A stretch of DNA of 64,000 nucleotides from Chryseobacterium oncorhynchi (GCF_002899895.1 NZ_PPEI02000001.1:310001-374000); one strand, 5' to 3'. Shown: positions 16,666 through 26,203, counted from the first letter of the stretch. The notes: generated by a model from the letters alone, not told the origin. Translations and numbers: made by a program.

Positions 16666-16706
16666 CCCTATCAAAATCATTTTAGCAAAAATCCTTTAAT
16701 TAATTT

Positions 16707-18041
16707 ATGAATATGATATTTAACGCTTGCCGATATCAGTGCATAGCGTTGTGCCTACTATTGAGCAATTTTTTTAACGCACAGATGATAGACTACCAAC
16801 ATCTTGGCCTACAACAGGCTATAGAAATTGGTTTAAAGAATAACAAGAATATTCAGATCAGCCATCTCAAACAGGAAATGTCCGCTACCAAAGAGAAAGA
16901 CCTTAAAATGGAAAAGCTTCCGGACATTGAGTTTCATACGAGCTATACACAGGTTACCAATCTTTTTCAGTATCAGGATGGCGTATTTAGTAAGCCTACA
17001 AAATATGATGCCATCAATGGGATGTATGACTTCACCTTATCAGCCTCCATTCCGGTATACATGGGTGGAAAGATTAAAAATACAGAGAAAAAAGCGGCTA
17101 TTGACACTGAAATTTCAACCTTAAGAACGCATCTTGATGAAAGACTTTTAAAGATGGAGATCATTACTGCTTTTTTACAAATTCATCATCTAAAGGAACA
17201 ACAGATTCTTATTAATGACAAGATGAAGGAAGACTCTGTAAACATCAAGCAGGTAAAAGCTCTGAAAGCAAACGGTGTGGTAACAGTGAATGAAGTTTTA
17301 AGAACATCCCTACAGCTTTCTAACCATAAAATGAGCTGGACAGAGCTGGATAACGACATACAGATTGCTGAGCATAAGCTGAAAACAATGCTTTCACTTC
17401 CAGAGCCTCAGGAGATGCATGTAGATACAGAGGATTTGATCTCAGATAGAGCAACAATCCCTTACATCAATGATCTTACAGAAACAGCATTAAGCAAAAA
17501 TGAATCTGTTGAAATTACCCACAAAAATCTTTCGTTAAAGGAACTGGACCAGAAAATCACTAAGGCAAATTATTTACCCAAAATAACTGCTGGCGGAGAA
17601 TATTTCTTAAAGTATCCAAATATGATGTTTTTCCCACCCGAACCTTATGCCTATCGTTTAGGGATGCTTGGGGTGAATTTATCCTATCCTATCGAAAACC
17701 TGTACAAAAATAAATATAGAATGCAGGAAGCAAGGGAAAATATTGATCTGGCAAAGCTTCGAATAGAAGAAAATGAGGAAAAAATAAGACATACCGTATA
17801 CGAAGCTTACAAAAAGTTTGAAGAAACCGATCAAAAGGTAAAAATTGCTGAAGAAGCCATTGATCAGGCCAAAGAAAACTATCGTATTGTAAGAACAAAA
17901 TATGCGAACAAATTAAGCCTTATCACTGAACTTATAGACGCAGACAATACCTATCTGGAAGCTGAGTCTAACCTTATCTCCGTAAAAATTAACAGACAAC
18001 TAAAATACTATCAACTCCAATATACGATTGGAAACTTATAA
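16707..18041 (+). CDS. TolC-family outer-membrane efflux protein
   Basis: The outer-membrane channel of a three-part exporter. The 444 residues start with a signal sequence (about 1-25, ending NAQ). Two repeats of long coiled-coil helices with AIEIGLKNNKNIQISHLKQE near the start are typical of outer-membrane factors. YPIENLYKNKYRMQEA and the final ADNTYLEAESNLISVKINRQ match the second repeat. The next gene begins 5 bases after the stop, so it is tightly coupled to the HlyD-type adaptor. Substrate unknown: drugs, bile salts or fatty acids are typical. Confidence 0.92.
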   Translation: MNMIFNACRYQCIALCLLLSNFFNAQMIDYQHLGLQQAIEIGLKNNKNIQISHLKQEMSATKEKDLKMEKLPDIEFHTSYTQVTNLFQYQDGVFSKPTKYDAINGMYDFTLSASIPVYMGGKIKNTEKKAAIDTEISTLRTHLDERLLKMEIITAFLQIHHLKEQQILINDKMKEDSVNIKQVKALKANGVVTVNEVLRTSLQLSNHKMSWTELDNDIQIAEHKLKTMLSLPEPQEMHVDTEDLISDRATIPYINDLTETALSKNESVEITHKNLSLKELDQKITKANYLPKITAGGEYFLKYPNMMFFPPEPYAYRLGMLGVNLSYPIENLYKNKYRMQEARENIDLAKLRIEENEEKIRHTVYEAYKKFEETDQKVKIAEEAIDQAKENYRIVRTKYANKLSLITELIDADNTYLEAESNLISVKINRQLKYYQLQYTIGNL

Positions 18042-18046
18042 AAACT

Positions 18047-19093
18047 ATGGCACAGAAACAACTGACACAAAAGGAAAAAAGAATCAACAAAACGATTACC
18101 TTACTGGCCTGGATCCTGATCATCAGCGGAGTTACTGGAATGGTAAGCTTTTATCTTTTTACAAGGAAAAATATTACAACCAATGATGCTCAGATAGAAC
18201 AATATATTACTCCAGTATCCAGTAAAGTTTCAGGATTTATCAAAAACATAAAGTTTAATGAAAATCAATTTGTACATAAAGGAGATACCTTACTGATTAT
18301 AGACAACAGAGAATTTGTGAATCAGGTACATATGGCTGAGGCCAATCTTCATGCAAATACTGAAAATATTACAACCATCCAAAGTGGTGTAAATACCAAG
18401 GAAAGTGATACCAAAATAATTGATGCCAAGATTGCTTCCGCAAAAATTGACATCTGGAGAACTGAACAGGACTATAAAAGATATAAAAATCTACTGGCAG
18501 AAGATGCAGCCACAGAACAGGATTTTGAAAATGTAAAAGCTTCCTATGAACAGTCAAAAGCCAATATGCTGGCACTGGAACAACAGAAAAATGCGGTAAG
18601 AGCTGGAGCCAGCGAACAACAAACCAAGGTTGCTCCTGCAAAAAGCCAGATTCAACAGAGTTCTGCCAGCCTGAATAATGCCAAACTTTTTCTTTCATAC
18701 ACCGTGATCACAGCTCCTTATGATGGCTGGGTGGGTAAAAAAACGATTCAGGAAGGACAGCTAATTAAAGAAGGACAGGCTTTGGTACAAATGGTGAGCA
18801 AGGAAAAATGGATTATTGCCAATTACAAGGAAACTCAGCTTGGACAAATCGACCAGAAACAAGAAGTTATCATCACAGCAGATGCTTATCCCGGTATTGA
18901 ATTTAAGGGAAAGATACTTTCTGTTTCCCCAGCATCAGGTTCTCAGTTTTCTCTGGTAAAACCAGATAATGCCACCGGAAACTTCGTAAAGATTGAACAA
19001 AGATTTCCTGTAAAAATTATTCTTGACAACAATAAAGAAAACGAAAAGCTGCTTTCCGGAATGAATGTTCTGGTAAGCGCGAAGAAGATATAA
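18047..19093 (+). CDS. HlyD/EmrA-family membrane fusion protein
   Basis: The periplasmic adaptor of the exporter. The 348 residues have a cytoplasmic N-terminus, one membrane helix (about 19-42), a beta-barrel strand with ISPV-like ITPVSSKVSGFIKNI (about 57-71), a lipoyl-like half FVHKGDTLLIIDNREF, a long alpha-hairpin (about 90-210, Gln/Ala/Lys-rich), and a closing half ITAPYDGWVGKKTIQEGQ. This is the EmrA layout, which pairs with DHA2-type MFS pumps such as the gene downstream. Confidence 0.92.
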   Translation: MAQKQLTQKEKRINKTITLLAWILIISGVTGMVSFYLFTRKNITTNDAQIEQYITPVSSKVSGFIKNIKFNENQFVHKGDTLLIIDNREFVNQVHMAEANLHANTENITTIQSGVNTKESDTKIIDAKIASAKIDIWRTEQDYKRYKNLLAEDAATEQDFENVKASYEQSKANMLALEQQKNAVRAGASEQQTKVAPAKSQIQQSSASLNNAKLFLSYTVITAPYDGWVGKKTIQEGQLIKEGQALVQMVSKEKWIIANYKETQLGQIDQKQEVIITADAYPGIEFKGKILSVSPASGSQFSLVKPDNATGNFVKIEQRFPVKIILDNNKENEKLLSGMNVLVSAKKI

Positions 19094-19176
19094 GTCTGCG
19101 TGTGGGAAAATATTAGAGTACAAAATTACCTTCAACCCAAAACGTTTCAGACTTAATAATTAAATTATTTTTTTTA

Positions 19177-19280
19177 GCGAAAAGGCAAAACCGCAAAATA
19201 GCGAATCTGCAAATTTTTTCTTTTAGCATATTTGCCATTTTACCTTTTACTTTTACACCTTTGCCCTTTTGTCTTTTCGC
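19177..19280. repeat. Long imperfect inverted repeat inside the exporter operon
   Basis: The left arm starts GCGAAAAGGCAAAA (19177) and ends GCAAAT (19214). The right arm starts ATTTGC (19230) and ends TTTTGTCTTTTCGC (19280). The arms are of unequal length and match well only at their two ends. The middle is built of degenerate GCAAAA/GCGAAA-type units, so it may be a slipped tandem array facing its inverse. It lies in the 271-base gap between the adaptor and the MFS pump genes and may form a transcript hairpin. Confidence 0.5.
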
Positions 19281-19364
19281 ATTTTATATTCATACAAAAA
19301 AAGGAGAAACCTAATCCTCCGTTTACAATTTTACAATTCCTCTTTTTCTCACCTTTTAAAAACT

Positions 19365-20927
19365 ATGCAACATAATACTGTCTATCATAAATGGGTACCA
19401 CAATGGCTAAAGCTACCACTTCTTGTGCTGGCTTTGTTCCCCCACCTGATGTTGTTGTCACTGCTACATTCCAATAGTGCTTTCACCTCTTCCTTTATGG
19501 ATGTAGATTCAGATGACATTCAATACCTAATGATTTTGATGTACGGAACATTTGTGGTTACCCTTTTAGTATTACAGCGATTTATGGCTTACTTCAGTGT
19601 AAAATACTATGTTCTGCTGATGTCTTCCATATCCGTCATTATCCTTTATGTGTTATCCGTCACCAATGATTATCATGTTATTTTAGTGATCAGATTTCTG
19701 GAAGGTATTTTTGGACTGCTTGAAGGTGCTATTTTCCTTCCTTTAATTATAGCAGAATTAAAAACAAGGCATGCTAAAGTCTTTGCCTACTTATTTATGT
19801 ATGCTATTATGCTAACGGGTGGAACAGTAACCACTTCTTTATTAAAATCCAGCATTGAAAACTATGACTTCCAGCATATGGTTCTCATGATGGTTTATTT
19901 TCATGTTTTTGTTCTTATCATTGGGATAGCCATTTTTAATAAAAACAGATTCTTCCCTAAAAAACCATTGTATCAATTGGATATTTCGAGTTGGTTTCTG
20001 CTTTGGGTATGTCTTCAGGCCGGTGGTTATGCTATAATTTACGGAAAAAGGCTGATGTGGTTTGAATCTGATACTATCATCATGTGTCTATTCATATTCT
20101 TGCTTTCCGGAGGATTATTTATGCTTAAACAACGAAACTCAAAAAGACCATTGTTCCATTTTGAAGTTTTCAGTTCTAAAAATGTAATCGCAGGAATGAT
20201 CCTGTTTTTCATCTTTTATTTGATTCGTTCTGGGTTGAATAATGTCTACAGCATTATGGCAACGGTATGGAAATGGCCTTGGGATTATATTGTAAATATC
20301 CAATACTGGAACGTTGCAGGAACACTTTTAGGCGTTCTTTTATCAGGGATATGTCTTATTAAAGGAGTTTCATCAAGAATCGTTTTCTTTACAGGATTCC
20401 TTTTACTGGCAGTGGATTGCGCTTGGTTTACCTATACTTTTTATCCGGACACTACCCTTTTCACCATTTGTCCACCCTTATTTTTACAAGGAGTAGCACA
20501 AGGATTATTGTTTACTCCGCTTGTATTTTTCTTAATCTCAGGAATGCCAGAGCAATATGTGGCCAATGCTACCGCCCTGGGAACAACAACCCGTTTCTGG
20601 ACCACAGCAATTGGATATGCCTTGATGCAAAATCTGATGCTTTTTTTAACACTCAAACATACTGATACCCTGAGTTTTAATCTTACAGATACCAATCCAA
20701 TTTTCTTCAGCCAATGGAATCAGATTTTTGGATCCAATATTTCAAAATTACCCATCAATGAATCACTTTCTATGACTGCAGGAGCTTTTAAAGCAAAAAT
20801 GAACGCACAGGCCATCTTACTTTCCAATATGGAGATCTTTACGGGATTATTCTGGCTAGCTTTAGTGACAACATTTGTGATTTTGTTATATCATCCGGTA
20901 AAAATTGCAGTAAGAAATATTATGTAA
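19365..20927 (+). CDS. MFS transporter of the DHA2 (EmrB-like) type
   Basis: The inner-membrane pump of the exporter. From ATG 19365 the protein is 520 residues with about 14 hydrophobic helices, the count of DHA2-type drug:H+ antiporters. The short helix loop FLEGIFGLLEGAIFLPLII (about 120-140) and QGVAQGLLFTPLVFF (about 378) match family positions. I reject the in-frame TTG at 19269: the extra 32 residues are basic and lie over an AT-rich repeat region. Together with the TolC-type and EmrA-type genes it makes a full path from cytoplasm to outside. Sequence divergence leaves the substrate open. Confidence 0.88.
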   Translation: MQHNTVYHKWVPQWLKLPLLVLALFPHLMLLSLLHSNSAFTSSFMDVDSDDIQYLMILMYGTFVVTLLVLQRFMAYFSVKYYVLLMSSISVIILYVLSVTNDYHVILVIRFLEGIFGLLEGAIFLPLIIAELKTRHAKVFAYLFMYAIMLTGGTVTTSLLKSSIENYDFQHMVLMMVYFHVFVLIIGIAIFNKNRFFPKKPLYQLDISSWFLLWVCLQAGGYAIIYGKRLMWFESDTIIMCLFIFLLSGGLFMLKQRNSKRPLFHFEVFSSKNVIAGMILFFIFYLIRSGLNNVYSIMATVWKWPWDYIVNIQYWNVAGTLLGVLLSGICLIKGVSSRIVFFTGFLLLAVDCAWFTYTFYPDTTLFTICPPLFLQGVAQGLLFTPLVFFLISGMPEQYVANATALGTTTRFWTTAIGYALMQNLMLFLTLKHTDTLSFNLTDTNPIFFSQWNQIFGSNISKLPINESLSMTAGAFKAKMNAQAILLSNMEIFTGLFWLALVTTFVILLYHPVKIAVRNIM

Positions 20928-20982
20928 CTTTAAACAGCAATATCGCACAAGCCATCTTCGTTTAATACAAAAAAGCTTACGT

Positions 20983-22344
20983 ATGGAAATTGAAAGAATA
21001 GTACAGGATCAAAGAGATTTTTTTAAAACACAGCAAACCAAAAATCTTGCATACAGAAGAATGTATCTTGAAAAACTCCGAAATCTTATTATTTCCAATG
21101 AAAACCTTCTATATGAAGCAATTTATAAAGATTTTGGCAAGTCCAAATTTGATACTTTCACCACAGAAATTTCCTTTATTTTAAAGGATATTGATTATTA
21201 TCTGAAAAATTTAAAATCACTTTCAAAACCCAAAAAAGTAAGCACCAATCTGGTCAATCAATTGGGAAGCAGTAAAGTTTATGCGGAGCCACTAGGTTGT
21301 GTTCTGGTCATAGGAGCCTGGAATTATCCTTATCAATTATCTCTATCTCCTATTATTGCGGCATTAGCTGCAGGAAACTGCTGTATTCTAAAGCCCAGTG
21401 AAATTGCAGAGAATACCATGAAAGCAATGGCTAAAATCATCAATGAAAATTTTCCATCCGAATATCTATATGTGTATGAAGGAGGTATTAATGAAACTAC
21501 AGAATTGCTAAAAGTGAAGTTCGATAAAATATTCTTTACCGGAAGCACCAAAGTTGGAAAGATCGTGTACAAAGCTGCTGCAGAACATTTAACCCCTGTT
21601 GTTCTTGAACTGGGTGGGAAATCTCCTGCCATCGTAACAAAAAATGCTAATTTAGATGTTGCAGCCAAAAGAATTGTTTGGGGAAAATTCTTAAATGCCG
21701 GACAAACCTGTGTAGCTCCCGATTATCTACTGATAGAAGAAGCCGTTCAGGAGCAGTTTCTGGAAATGCTGAGAAAATATATTCAGGAATTTAAATATGA
21801 TGCTGATTCTGAGCAGTACACCAAAATCATCAATCAAAGAAATTTTCAGCGATTAGCGAATCTTATTGATAAAGATAAAATATACTTCGGGGGAAATCTC
21901 AATGAGGAAAAACGATACATAGAACCTACAATTCTCAATACTATTGATTGGAATGACGAAATCATGCAGGAAGAAATCTTTGGACCTATCCTGCCTGTCA
22001 TTAGTTTTAAAAACTACAACATTGCCCTGAATGCTATTTTGGAACTTGAAAAACCTCTTGCAGCCTATCTTTTTACAAATAACAATGAAGAAAAAGAACA
22101 ATTTACAAAAAAACTTTCCTTTGGCGGAGGATGCATCAATGATACTGTGATGCACTTAAGCAATGATAATCTGCCATTTGGAGGCGTAGGAACTTCAGGA
22201 ATTGGAAACTATCATGGAAACTATGGTTTTGAAGCTTTCTCTCATCAGAAAGCTATTCTTGAAAAAGCAACATGGGGAGAACCGAGTATTAAATATCCGC
22301 CTTATTCTGAGAAAAAACTAAGCTGGATCAAAAAACTGTTATGA
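20983..22344 (+). CDS. Aldehyde dehydrogenase
   Basis: An NAD(P)-dependent aldehyde dehydrogenase of the class 3-like group that often oxidises fatty or aromatic aldehydes. The 453 residues lack the N-terminal extension of 500-residue relatives. The features seen are the cofactor block GAWNYPYQLSLSPIIAALAAG (about 110-130), FFTGSTKVGK (about 184), catalytic Glu in VLELGGKSP (about 213) and catalytic Cys in NAGQTCVAPDY (about 246). A C-terminal hydrophobic tail as in membrane-bound fatty aldehyde dehydrogenases is not evident. It stands alone between the exporter and a strong terminator. Confidence 0.93.
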   Translation: MEIERIVQDQRDFFKTQQTKNLAYRRMYLEKLRNLIISNENLLYEAIYKDFGKSKFDTFTTEISFILKDIDYYLKNLKSLSKPKKVSTNLVNQLGSSKVYAEPLGCVLVIGAWNYPYQLSLSPIIAALAAGNCCILKPSEIAENTMKAMAKIINENFPSEYLYVYEGGINETTELLKVKFDKIFFTGSTKVGKIVYKAAAEHLTPVVLELGGKSPAIVTKNANLDVAAKRIVWGKFLNAGQTCVAPDYLLIEEAVQEQFLEMLRKYIQEFKYDADSEQYTKIINQRNFQRLANLIDKDKIYFGGNLNEEKRYIEPTILNTIDWNDEIMQEEIFGPILPVISFKNYNIALNAILELEKPLAAYLFTNNNEEKEQFTKKLSFGGGCINDTVMHLSNDNLPFGGVGTSGIGNYHGNYGFEAFSHQKAILEKATWGEPSIKYPPYSEKKLSWIKKLL

Positions 22345-22403
22345 TCATCTTCATTTTATCGAAGATTTTTCTGACTTAATAAATGAATTAGAATTTCAAG
22401 CAA

Positions 22404-22440
22404 TAAAAAAAGGTTGTTCCTATTTGAAACAACCTTTTTT
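22404..22440. terminator. Bidirectional terminator
   Basis: Stem AAAAAAAGGTTGTT / AACAACCTTTTTT with a loop of about 9 bases and T-runs on both strands. It serves the aldehyde dehydrogenase and the convergent thioredoxin-like gene. Confidence 0.9.
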
Positions 22441-22442
22441 AT

Positions 22443-23012
22443 TTATCCTTTAGGTTTCCAAGTATTAAAGAACTCTTTTACCTTTTCTGAACTGTATCCT
22501 TTTCCTTCTTCAAATACATCACTTTGCTGCACCTTTATCATTTTACCATTTTGGTCCAAAACGATAAATACAGGATATCCATATTTTTCACCAGGATTGT
22601 CATATTGAGCAAAAACCTTTTCATTTTTATTATCCGGAGAAAAATTCAAATGATAATATAAAAAGTTTTTATCTACAATCCCTTTCAATTCAGGGGTTTC
22701 CTGTACAAAATTATTAAAACGAAGACACCAGATACACCAGTTTCCTCCAGCTTGGATCATAATATTTTTTCCCTCTTTTTTAGCTTGTGCTACCAATTTT
22801 TTAATATCAGCCTGAGCATCAGCTTTTGGGTTATAAGGCTTAGGAAGTTTAGCTTTTTCTTCAGCTGATTTCTTCTTTGCATCCAATTCTTTCTGTTCAG
22901 TTGGTACAATAAGAGCTGTTTTTTGCTTTCCTTTATCCGGTAAATTCTTTGCATCCTGCGAAAAAGCAAAAGTGCTTAGTCCCAGAAAAGCGATCAATGT
23001 CAATTTTTTCAT
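22443..23012 (-). CDS. Exported thioredoxin-fold protein
   Basis: A 189-residue protein with signal peptide MKKLTLIAFLGLSTFAFSQ, then a Lys/Asp/Ala-rich linker (about 20-75) and a thioredoxin-like domain. The active site is GNWCIWCLRF (CxxC at about 114-117), preceded by KKEGKNIMIQ and followed by YPVFIVLDQNGK, with the cis-Pro in GYPVF. It resembles the DUF255/thioredoxin_7 group of periplasmic thiol proteins. A role in disulfide repair or cytochrome maturation is possible. It is divergent from the acyltransferase gene, with a promoter in the shared 80-base region. Confidence 0.85.
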   Translation of the reverse strand: MKKLTLIAFLGLSTFAFSQDAKNLPDKGKQKTALIVPTEQKELDAKKKSAEEKAKLPKPYNPKADAQADIKKLVAQAKKEGKNIMIQAGGNWCIWCLRFNNFVQETPELKGIVDKNFLYYHLNFSPDNKNEKVFAQYDNPGEKYGYPVFIVLDQNGKMIKVQQSDVFEEGKGYSSEKVKEFFNTWKPKG

Positions 23013-23047
23013 AACATAAAAGTAAAAAAATAATACTTATCCCTCTG

Positions 23048-23084
23048 CAAAAATAGAACCATAATTTTATTATTACTAAATTTG
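23048..23084. promoter_or_regulatory. Divergent promoter pair
   Basis: On the minus strand TATTTTTG (23055-23048) lies 35 bases before the thioredoxin-like ATG. On the plus strand TAAATTTG (23077-23084) lies only 8 bases before the acyltransferase ATG at 23093, so that mRNA would have almost no leader. Confidence 0.55.
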
Positions 23085-23092
23085 CCTGTTTT

Positions 23093-23977
23093 ATGAGCTT
23101 CTTAATTAAAATATTATATTTCATCTCAAAACTTCCGCTTAGAATATTATATATTTTCTCGGACGTTATGTTTTTTCTAAACTACTATCTGGTAGGTTAC
23201 AGAAAGGCAGTTATTACCCAAAATCTGAGAAATTCTTTTCCCGAAAAATCTGAGGAGGAAATTCGAAAAATACGAAAGGAATTCTATCGTAATTTCTCCG
23301 ATTATCTGGTGGAAACAATAAAATCATTCAGTATTTCTGAAACGGAATCCAGGGTAAGAATGCAGCACATCAATCAGGATGTGTTTCATGATATCCAAAA
23401 GGAAGGCAAAAATATTATTTTGCTGGCAGGACACGTTTTTAATTGGGAATGGATTAATGCCCTGGCAAAAATTGTTCCTCAGAAGCACTGTCATCCTGTC
23501 TACAGAAAAGTAAACAGTGATTTTTGGGAAAATCAAATGAAGAAAGTCCGTAATAAATTCGGAAATGAGGCTTTGGAAGCTAATGAAGTGATTCTTAATA
23601 TTTTCAGAAATAAAAACGACGGAGATTCTATCTATATGTTTGTGGCAGATCAAACGCCACACTCTTCCCATGTCAATTACGGACTGGAATTTCTTAACCA
23701 AAGAACTCCTGTTTTCGTAGGCTATGATAAGCTGGCAACAAGAATGGACCTTGCTTTTATCTACTGCGAAATGAAGAAAGTAAAACGAGGCTACTATCAG
23801 GTTAATTATTATAGAATATATCCGGACAAGGAAAAATTTACGGAGCATGAAGTGGTAAAAAAGTTCCACAAAATGCTGGAAAACACTTTACACAAACATC
23901 CGGACAACTACCTTTGGTCACACAGAAAATGGAAGTATCAGGATTCTATTAAGACCTATGATTCTGAAAAAAAATAG
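23093..23977 (+). CDS. Lipid A biosynthesis-type acyltransferase (LpxL/HtrB family)
   Basis: An inner-membrane acyltransferase that adds a secondary acyl chain to lipid A or a related lipid. The 294 residues have an N-terminal membrane segment (about 5-35), the catalytic H-x4-E type block AGHVFNWEW (about 117-125), a VYRKVNSDFWENQMKKVRN block, and MFVADQTPHSS (about 183). LPS acyltransferases of Bacteroidota share these. The glycosyltransferase gene follows after 6 bases on the same strand, so both probably act in outer-membrane lipid or polysaccharide synthesis (inference). Confidence 0.9.
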   Translation: MSFLIKILYFISKLPLRILYIFSDVMFFLNYYLVGYRKAVITQNLRNSFPEKSEEEIRKIRKEFYRNFSDYLVETIKSFSISETESRVRMQHINQDVFHDIQKEGKNIILLAGHVFNWEWINALAKIVPQKHCHPVYRKVNSDFWENQMKKVRNKFGNEALEANEVILNIFRNKNDGDSIYMFVADQTPHSSHVNYGLEFLNQRTPVFVGYDKLATRMDLAFIYCEMKKVKRGYYQVNYYRIYPDKEKFTEHEVVKKFHKMLENTLHKHPDNYLWSHRKWKYQDSIKTYDSEKK

Positions 23978-23983
23978 ATTTAC

Positions 23984-24961
23984 ATGCAGAAAAAACTGGC
24001 TGTTGCCATCTTAAACTGGAACGGAAGAAACTGGCTTGAGAAATTTCTTCCAAGTGTAGTTCAATTTTCCCAAAATGCAGATATTTATGTTATTGATAAT
24101 CTTTCTACTGATGATTCACTAGAATTTCTGAGTACTCATTTCCCTGGTGTAAGAATCATTAGAAATACTAGTAATCATGGTTTTGCAGGTGGTTATAATG
24201 AAGGATTAAAGGAAATTAAAAATGAATACTATTGTCTTCTTAATTCCGACGTAGAGGTTACAGAAAACTGGATAGAGCCTGTATTGGAACTCCTTGAAAA
24301 AGATTCTTCAATCTCTGCAGTTCAACCAAAAATTTTATCTTACAACAATAAAAATTATTTTGAGTTTGCCGGGGCTGCCGGTGGATTGATCGATAATTTA
24401 GGCTATCCATACTGTAGAGGGCGTATTTTCGATGATGTGGAAGAAGATAAAGGACAATACAATGATGAAACAGAGATTTTCTGGGCTTCAGGATGTTGTT
24501 TTTTTATCCGTTCAAAGGATTTTTGGGACCAGAATGGTTTTGATGCAAGATTTTTTGCTCATCAGGAAGAAATTGATCTTTGCTGGAGACTTATCAATTC
24601 AGGAAAAAAGATTTTTTATACCGGAAAATCTAAGGTATATCATGTGGGAGGTGGAACTTTAAACAAGCAAAGTGCCCAAAAAACCTATTTAAACATCAGA
24701 AACAATCTGTCTATGATGCTTAAAAACCTTCCTTTCCCTAAGCTAATCTGGCTGATTTTTTTCAGGCTTTGTCTGGATGGAGTTGCCGGGATTTATTTTG
24801 GCTTAAAAAATGGATTCCCTCACCTTTGGGCTGTAGTAAGAGCTCATTTTGGTTTTTATGGACAGCTTCCGGGTACGTGGAAACTCCGCCAGAAACATCA
24901 GAAAGACAAATTCTACCAATCGGAATGGTTGATTTTTAAACATTTTTTGGGAGGAAAATAA
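23984..24961 (+). CDS. Family 2 glycosyltransferase
   Basis: A GT-A fold glycosyltransferase of 325 residues. The N-terminal NWNGRNWLEKFLPSV, the nucleotide-binding IDNLSTDDS (about residues 37-45) and the metal-binding LLNSDVEVTENW (about 84-95) are typical. ASGCCFFIRSKDFW and FAHQEEIDLCWRL (acceptor site, about 190-210) complete the fold. A hydrophobic C-terminal stretch (about 245-270) could anchor it to the inner membrane. It is cotranscribed with the acyltransferase upstream. The sugar donor and acceptor are unknown; rhamnosyl transfer is common in close relatives. Confidence 0.9.
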   Translation: MQKKLAVAILNWNGRNWLEKFLPSVVQFSQNADIYVIDNLSTDDSLEFLSTHFPGVRIIRNTSNHGFAGGYNEGLKEIKNEYYCLLNSDVEVTENWIEPVLELLEKDSSISAVQPKILSYNNKNYFEFAGAAGGLIDNLGYPYCRGRIFDDVEEDKGQYNDETEIFWASGCCFFIRSKDFWDQNGFDARFFAHQEEIDLCWRLINSGKKIFYTGKSKVYHVGGGTLNKQSAQKTYLNIRNNLSMMLKNLPFPKLIWLIFFRLCLDGVAGIYFGLKNGFPHLWAVVRAHFGFYGQLPGTWKLRQKHQKDKFYQSEWLIFKHFLGGK

Positions 24962-25099
24962 AAGGTAATAGGCTGTAGAAGTTAGGAAACAAATATTCTG
25001 CTATATAAGAAGTCGAGTTTTTAGTAAAAAATACACATCTTAAACTTTGAACATTAAACTAGAAAACCAGCAACTGGTAACAACATATAATTTAAAATA

Positions 25100-25654
25100 A
25101 TGGATTTTTGTGCTATAGATTTTGAAACTGCTACTCATGAGAAAAGTTCTGCTTGTGAAATGGGAATTTGTATTGTACAGGATTCTAAAATTGTAGAGAC
25201 TAAAACCTGGCTGATTAAACCTCCAAGTTTTCCATATTTTAATAAGTTCAATATTGCGGTGCACGGTATTCATCCGGAAGATGTAAAAGATGCACCTACT
25301 TTTGACGAGATATGGCATGAGGCTCAGGAAATGATGTACGGAACATTAATGATAGCCCACAACGCAGGTTTCGATGCCTCTGTATTAAGAGGATGTCTGG
25401 AACATTACGGCATGTTTACTCCCAATCTGAATTATCTTTGCAGCATTCAACTTGCTAAAAAATCATGGAATTATCTTCCTAAATACGGCTTGAAACCTCT
25501 TGCTGAATATCATAAAATTGATTTCAAACACCATAGAGCCGGTGCTGACGCCGAAGTGTGTGCAAAGATCTCTTTACTGGCATTTGAGAAGCTCTTCCTC
25601 ACCAGCAATGATGAGGTACAAGAGTATATGAAAGCAAAAATCAAAAGACTATAG
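25100..25654 (+). CDS. DnaQ-like 3'-5' exonuclease (DEDDh)
   Basis: A stand-alone exonuclease domain of 184 residues. Exo I is CAIDFETATHEKSSACEMG (Asp and Glu of DFE at residues 6-8), exo II is AHNAGFDASVLRG (about 91-103), and exo III is HHRAGADAEVCA (His and Asp about 148-155). This is the DEDDh subclass found in the epsilon subunit, RNase T and many single-domain nucleases. No polymerase or helicase domain is attached. It probably trims DNA or RNA ends in repair. No operon partner is evident. Confidence 0.88.
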   Translation: MDFCAIDFETATHEKSSACEMGICIVQDSKIVETKTWLIKPPSFPYFNKFNIAVHGIHPEDVKDAPTFDEIWHEAQEMMYGTLMIAHNAGFDASVLRGCLEHYGMFTPNLNYLCSIQLAKKSWNYLPKYGLKPLAEYHKIDFKHHRAGADAEVCAKISLLAFEKLFLTSNDEVQEYMKAKIKRL

Positions 25655-25761
25655 TAGTCATACAAATAAACCCGGGTTCTTATTCTATAACTGATCTTTT
25701 GTCTTAAATTTTCTTACGACAAAATCAAATACTTTGTACTTTTTACATTGTACAAAAACAA

Positions 25762-26151
25762 CTAGTTACTTAAAACTTCAGACAACAGGTTGAACTTTGG
25801 AATATCAATTTCGAAAGTTTCCTGTGTTTCCAGGTTTTTAACAAGGTATTTTCCACTCATATTTCCTACTCCGGAACGAAGCATTACATTGGAAAAGTAA
25901 GCGAAATTTTCGCCGGTTCCGATCTCAGGAGTCAGACCTATTATTCCGTCACCTATGATCTCTGTGTATCCAAATCCTACATCGAAGATTAACCATTTTC
26001 TTTTCAATACTTTTATAGGAAAGCTTCCGTCATTTTCTATAGTAATATTGTATTTAAAAACATAACGGTTTTCGGATGGATAACTATTCTTGCTATCATA
26101 TTCAGGTATTACTGAAACTTTGATATTGGAAGTCATTTTTGAAAACATCAT
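25762..26151 (-). CDS. apaG: ApaG-domain protein
   Basis: ApaG is a small immunoglobulin-like domain linked in enterobacteria to Co2+/Mg2+ resistance and diadenosine metabolism; its biochemical job is unclear. The 129 residues include TSNIKVSVIPEYDSK at the start and the family block GTGENFAYFSNVMLRSGVGNMSGKY (about 80-104, with the GxMxGxY core). A second ATG three bases downstream of the first may be the true start. A terminator separates it from odhB upstream on the same strand. Confidence 0.9.
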   Translation of the reverse strand: MMFSKMTSNIKVSVIPEYDSKNSYPSENRYVFKYNITIENDGSFPIKVLKRKWLIFDVGFGYTEIIGDGIIGLTPEIGTGENFAYFSNVMLRSGVGNMSGKYLVKNLETQETFEIDIPKFNLLSEVLSN

Positions 26152-26176
26152 TGTAGTATTTTCTAAATTAAATACA

Positions 26177-26203
26177 AAAATCTCGCCTTTTTTAGGCGAG
26201 ATT
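26177..26203 (-). terminator. Terminator of the odhB-sucA transcript
   Basis: Perfect 9-base stem AATCTCGCC / GGCGAGATT around a T-rich loop. On the minus strand it ends in TTTTTG, 29 bases after the odhB stop. Confidence 0.85.

Noticed and set aside
19269-19364. TTG start giving 32 extra residues on the MFS pump
   Set aside because: The extension overlaps the repeat region, is unlike the family N-terminus, and a normal ATG follows at 19365.
23324-23869. Long open frame of 181 codons on the minus strand
   Set aside because: It lies wholly inside the acyltransferase gene, which has clear family motifs; the antisense translation has no recognisable protein features.
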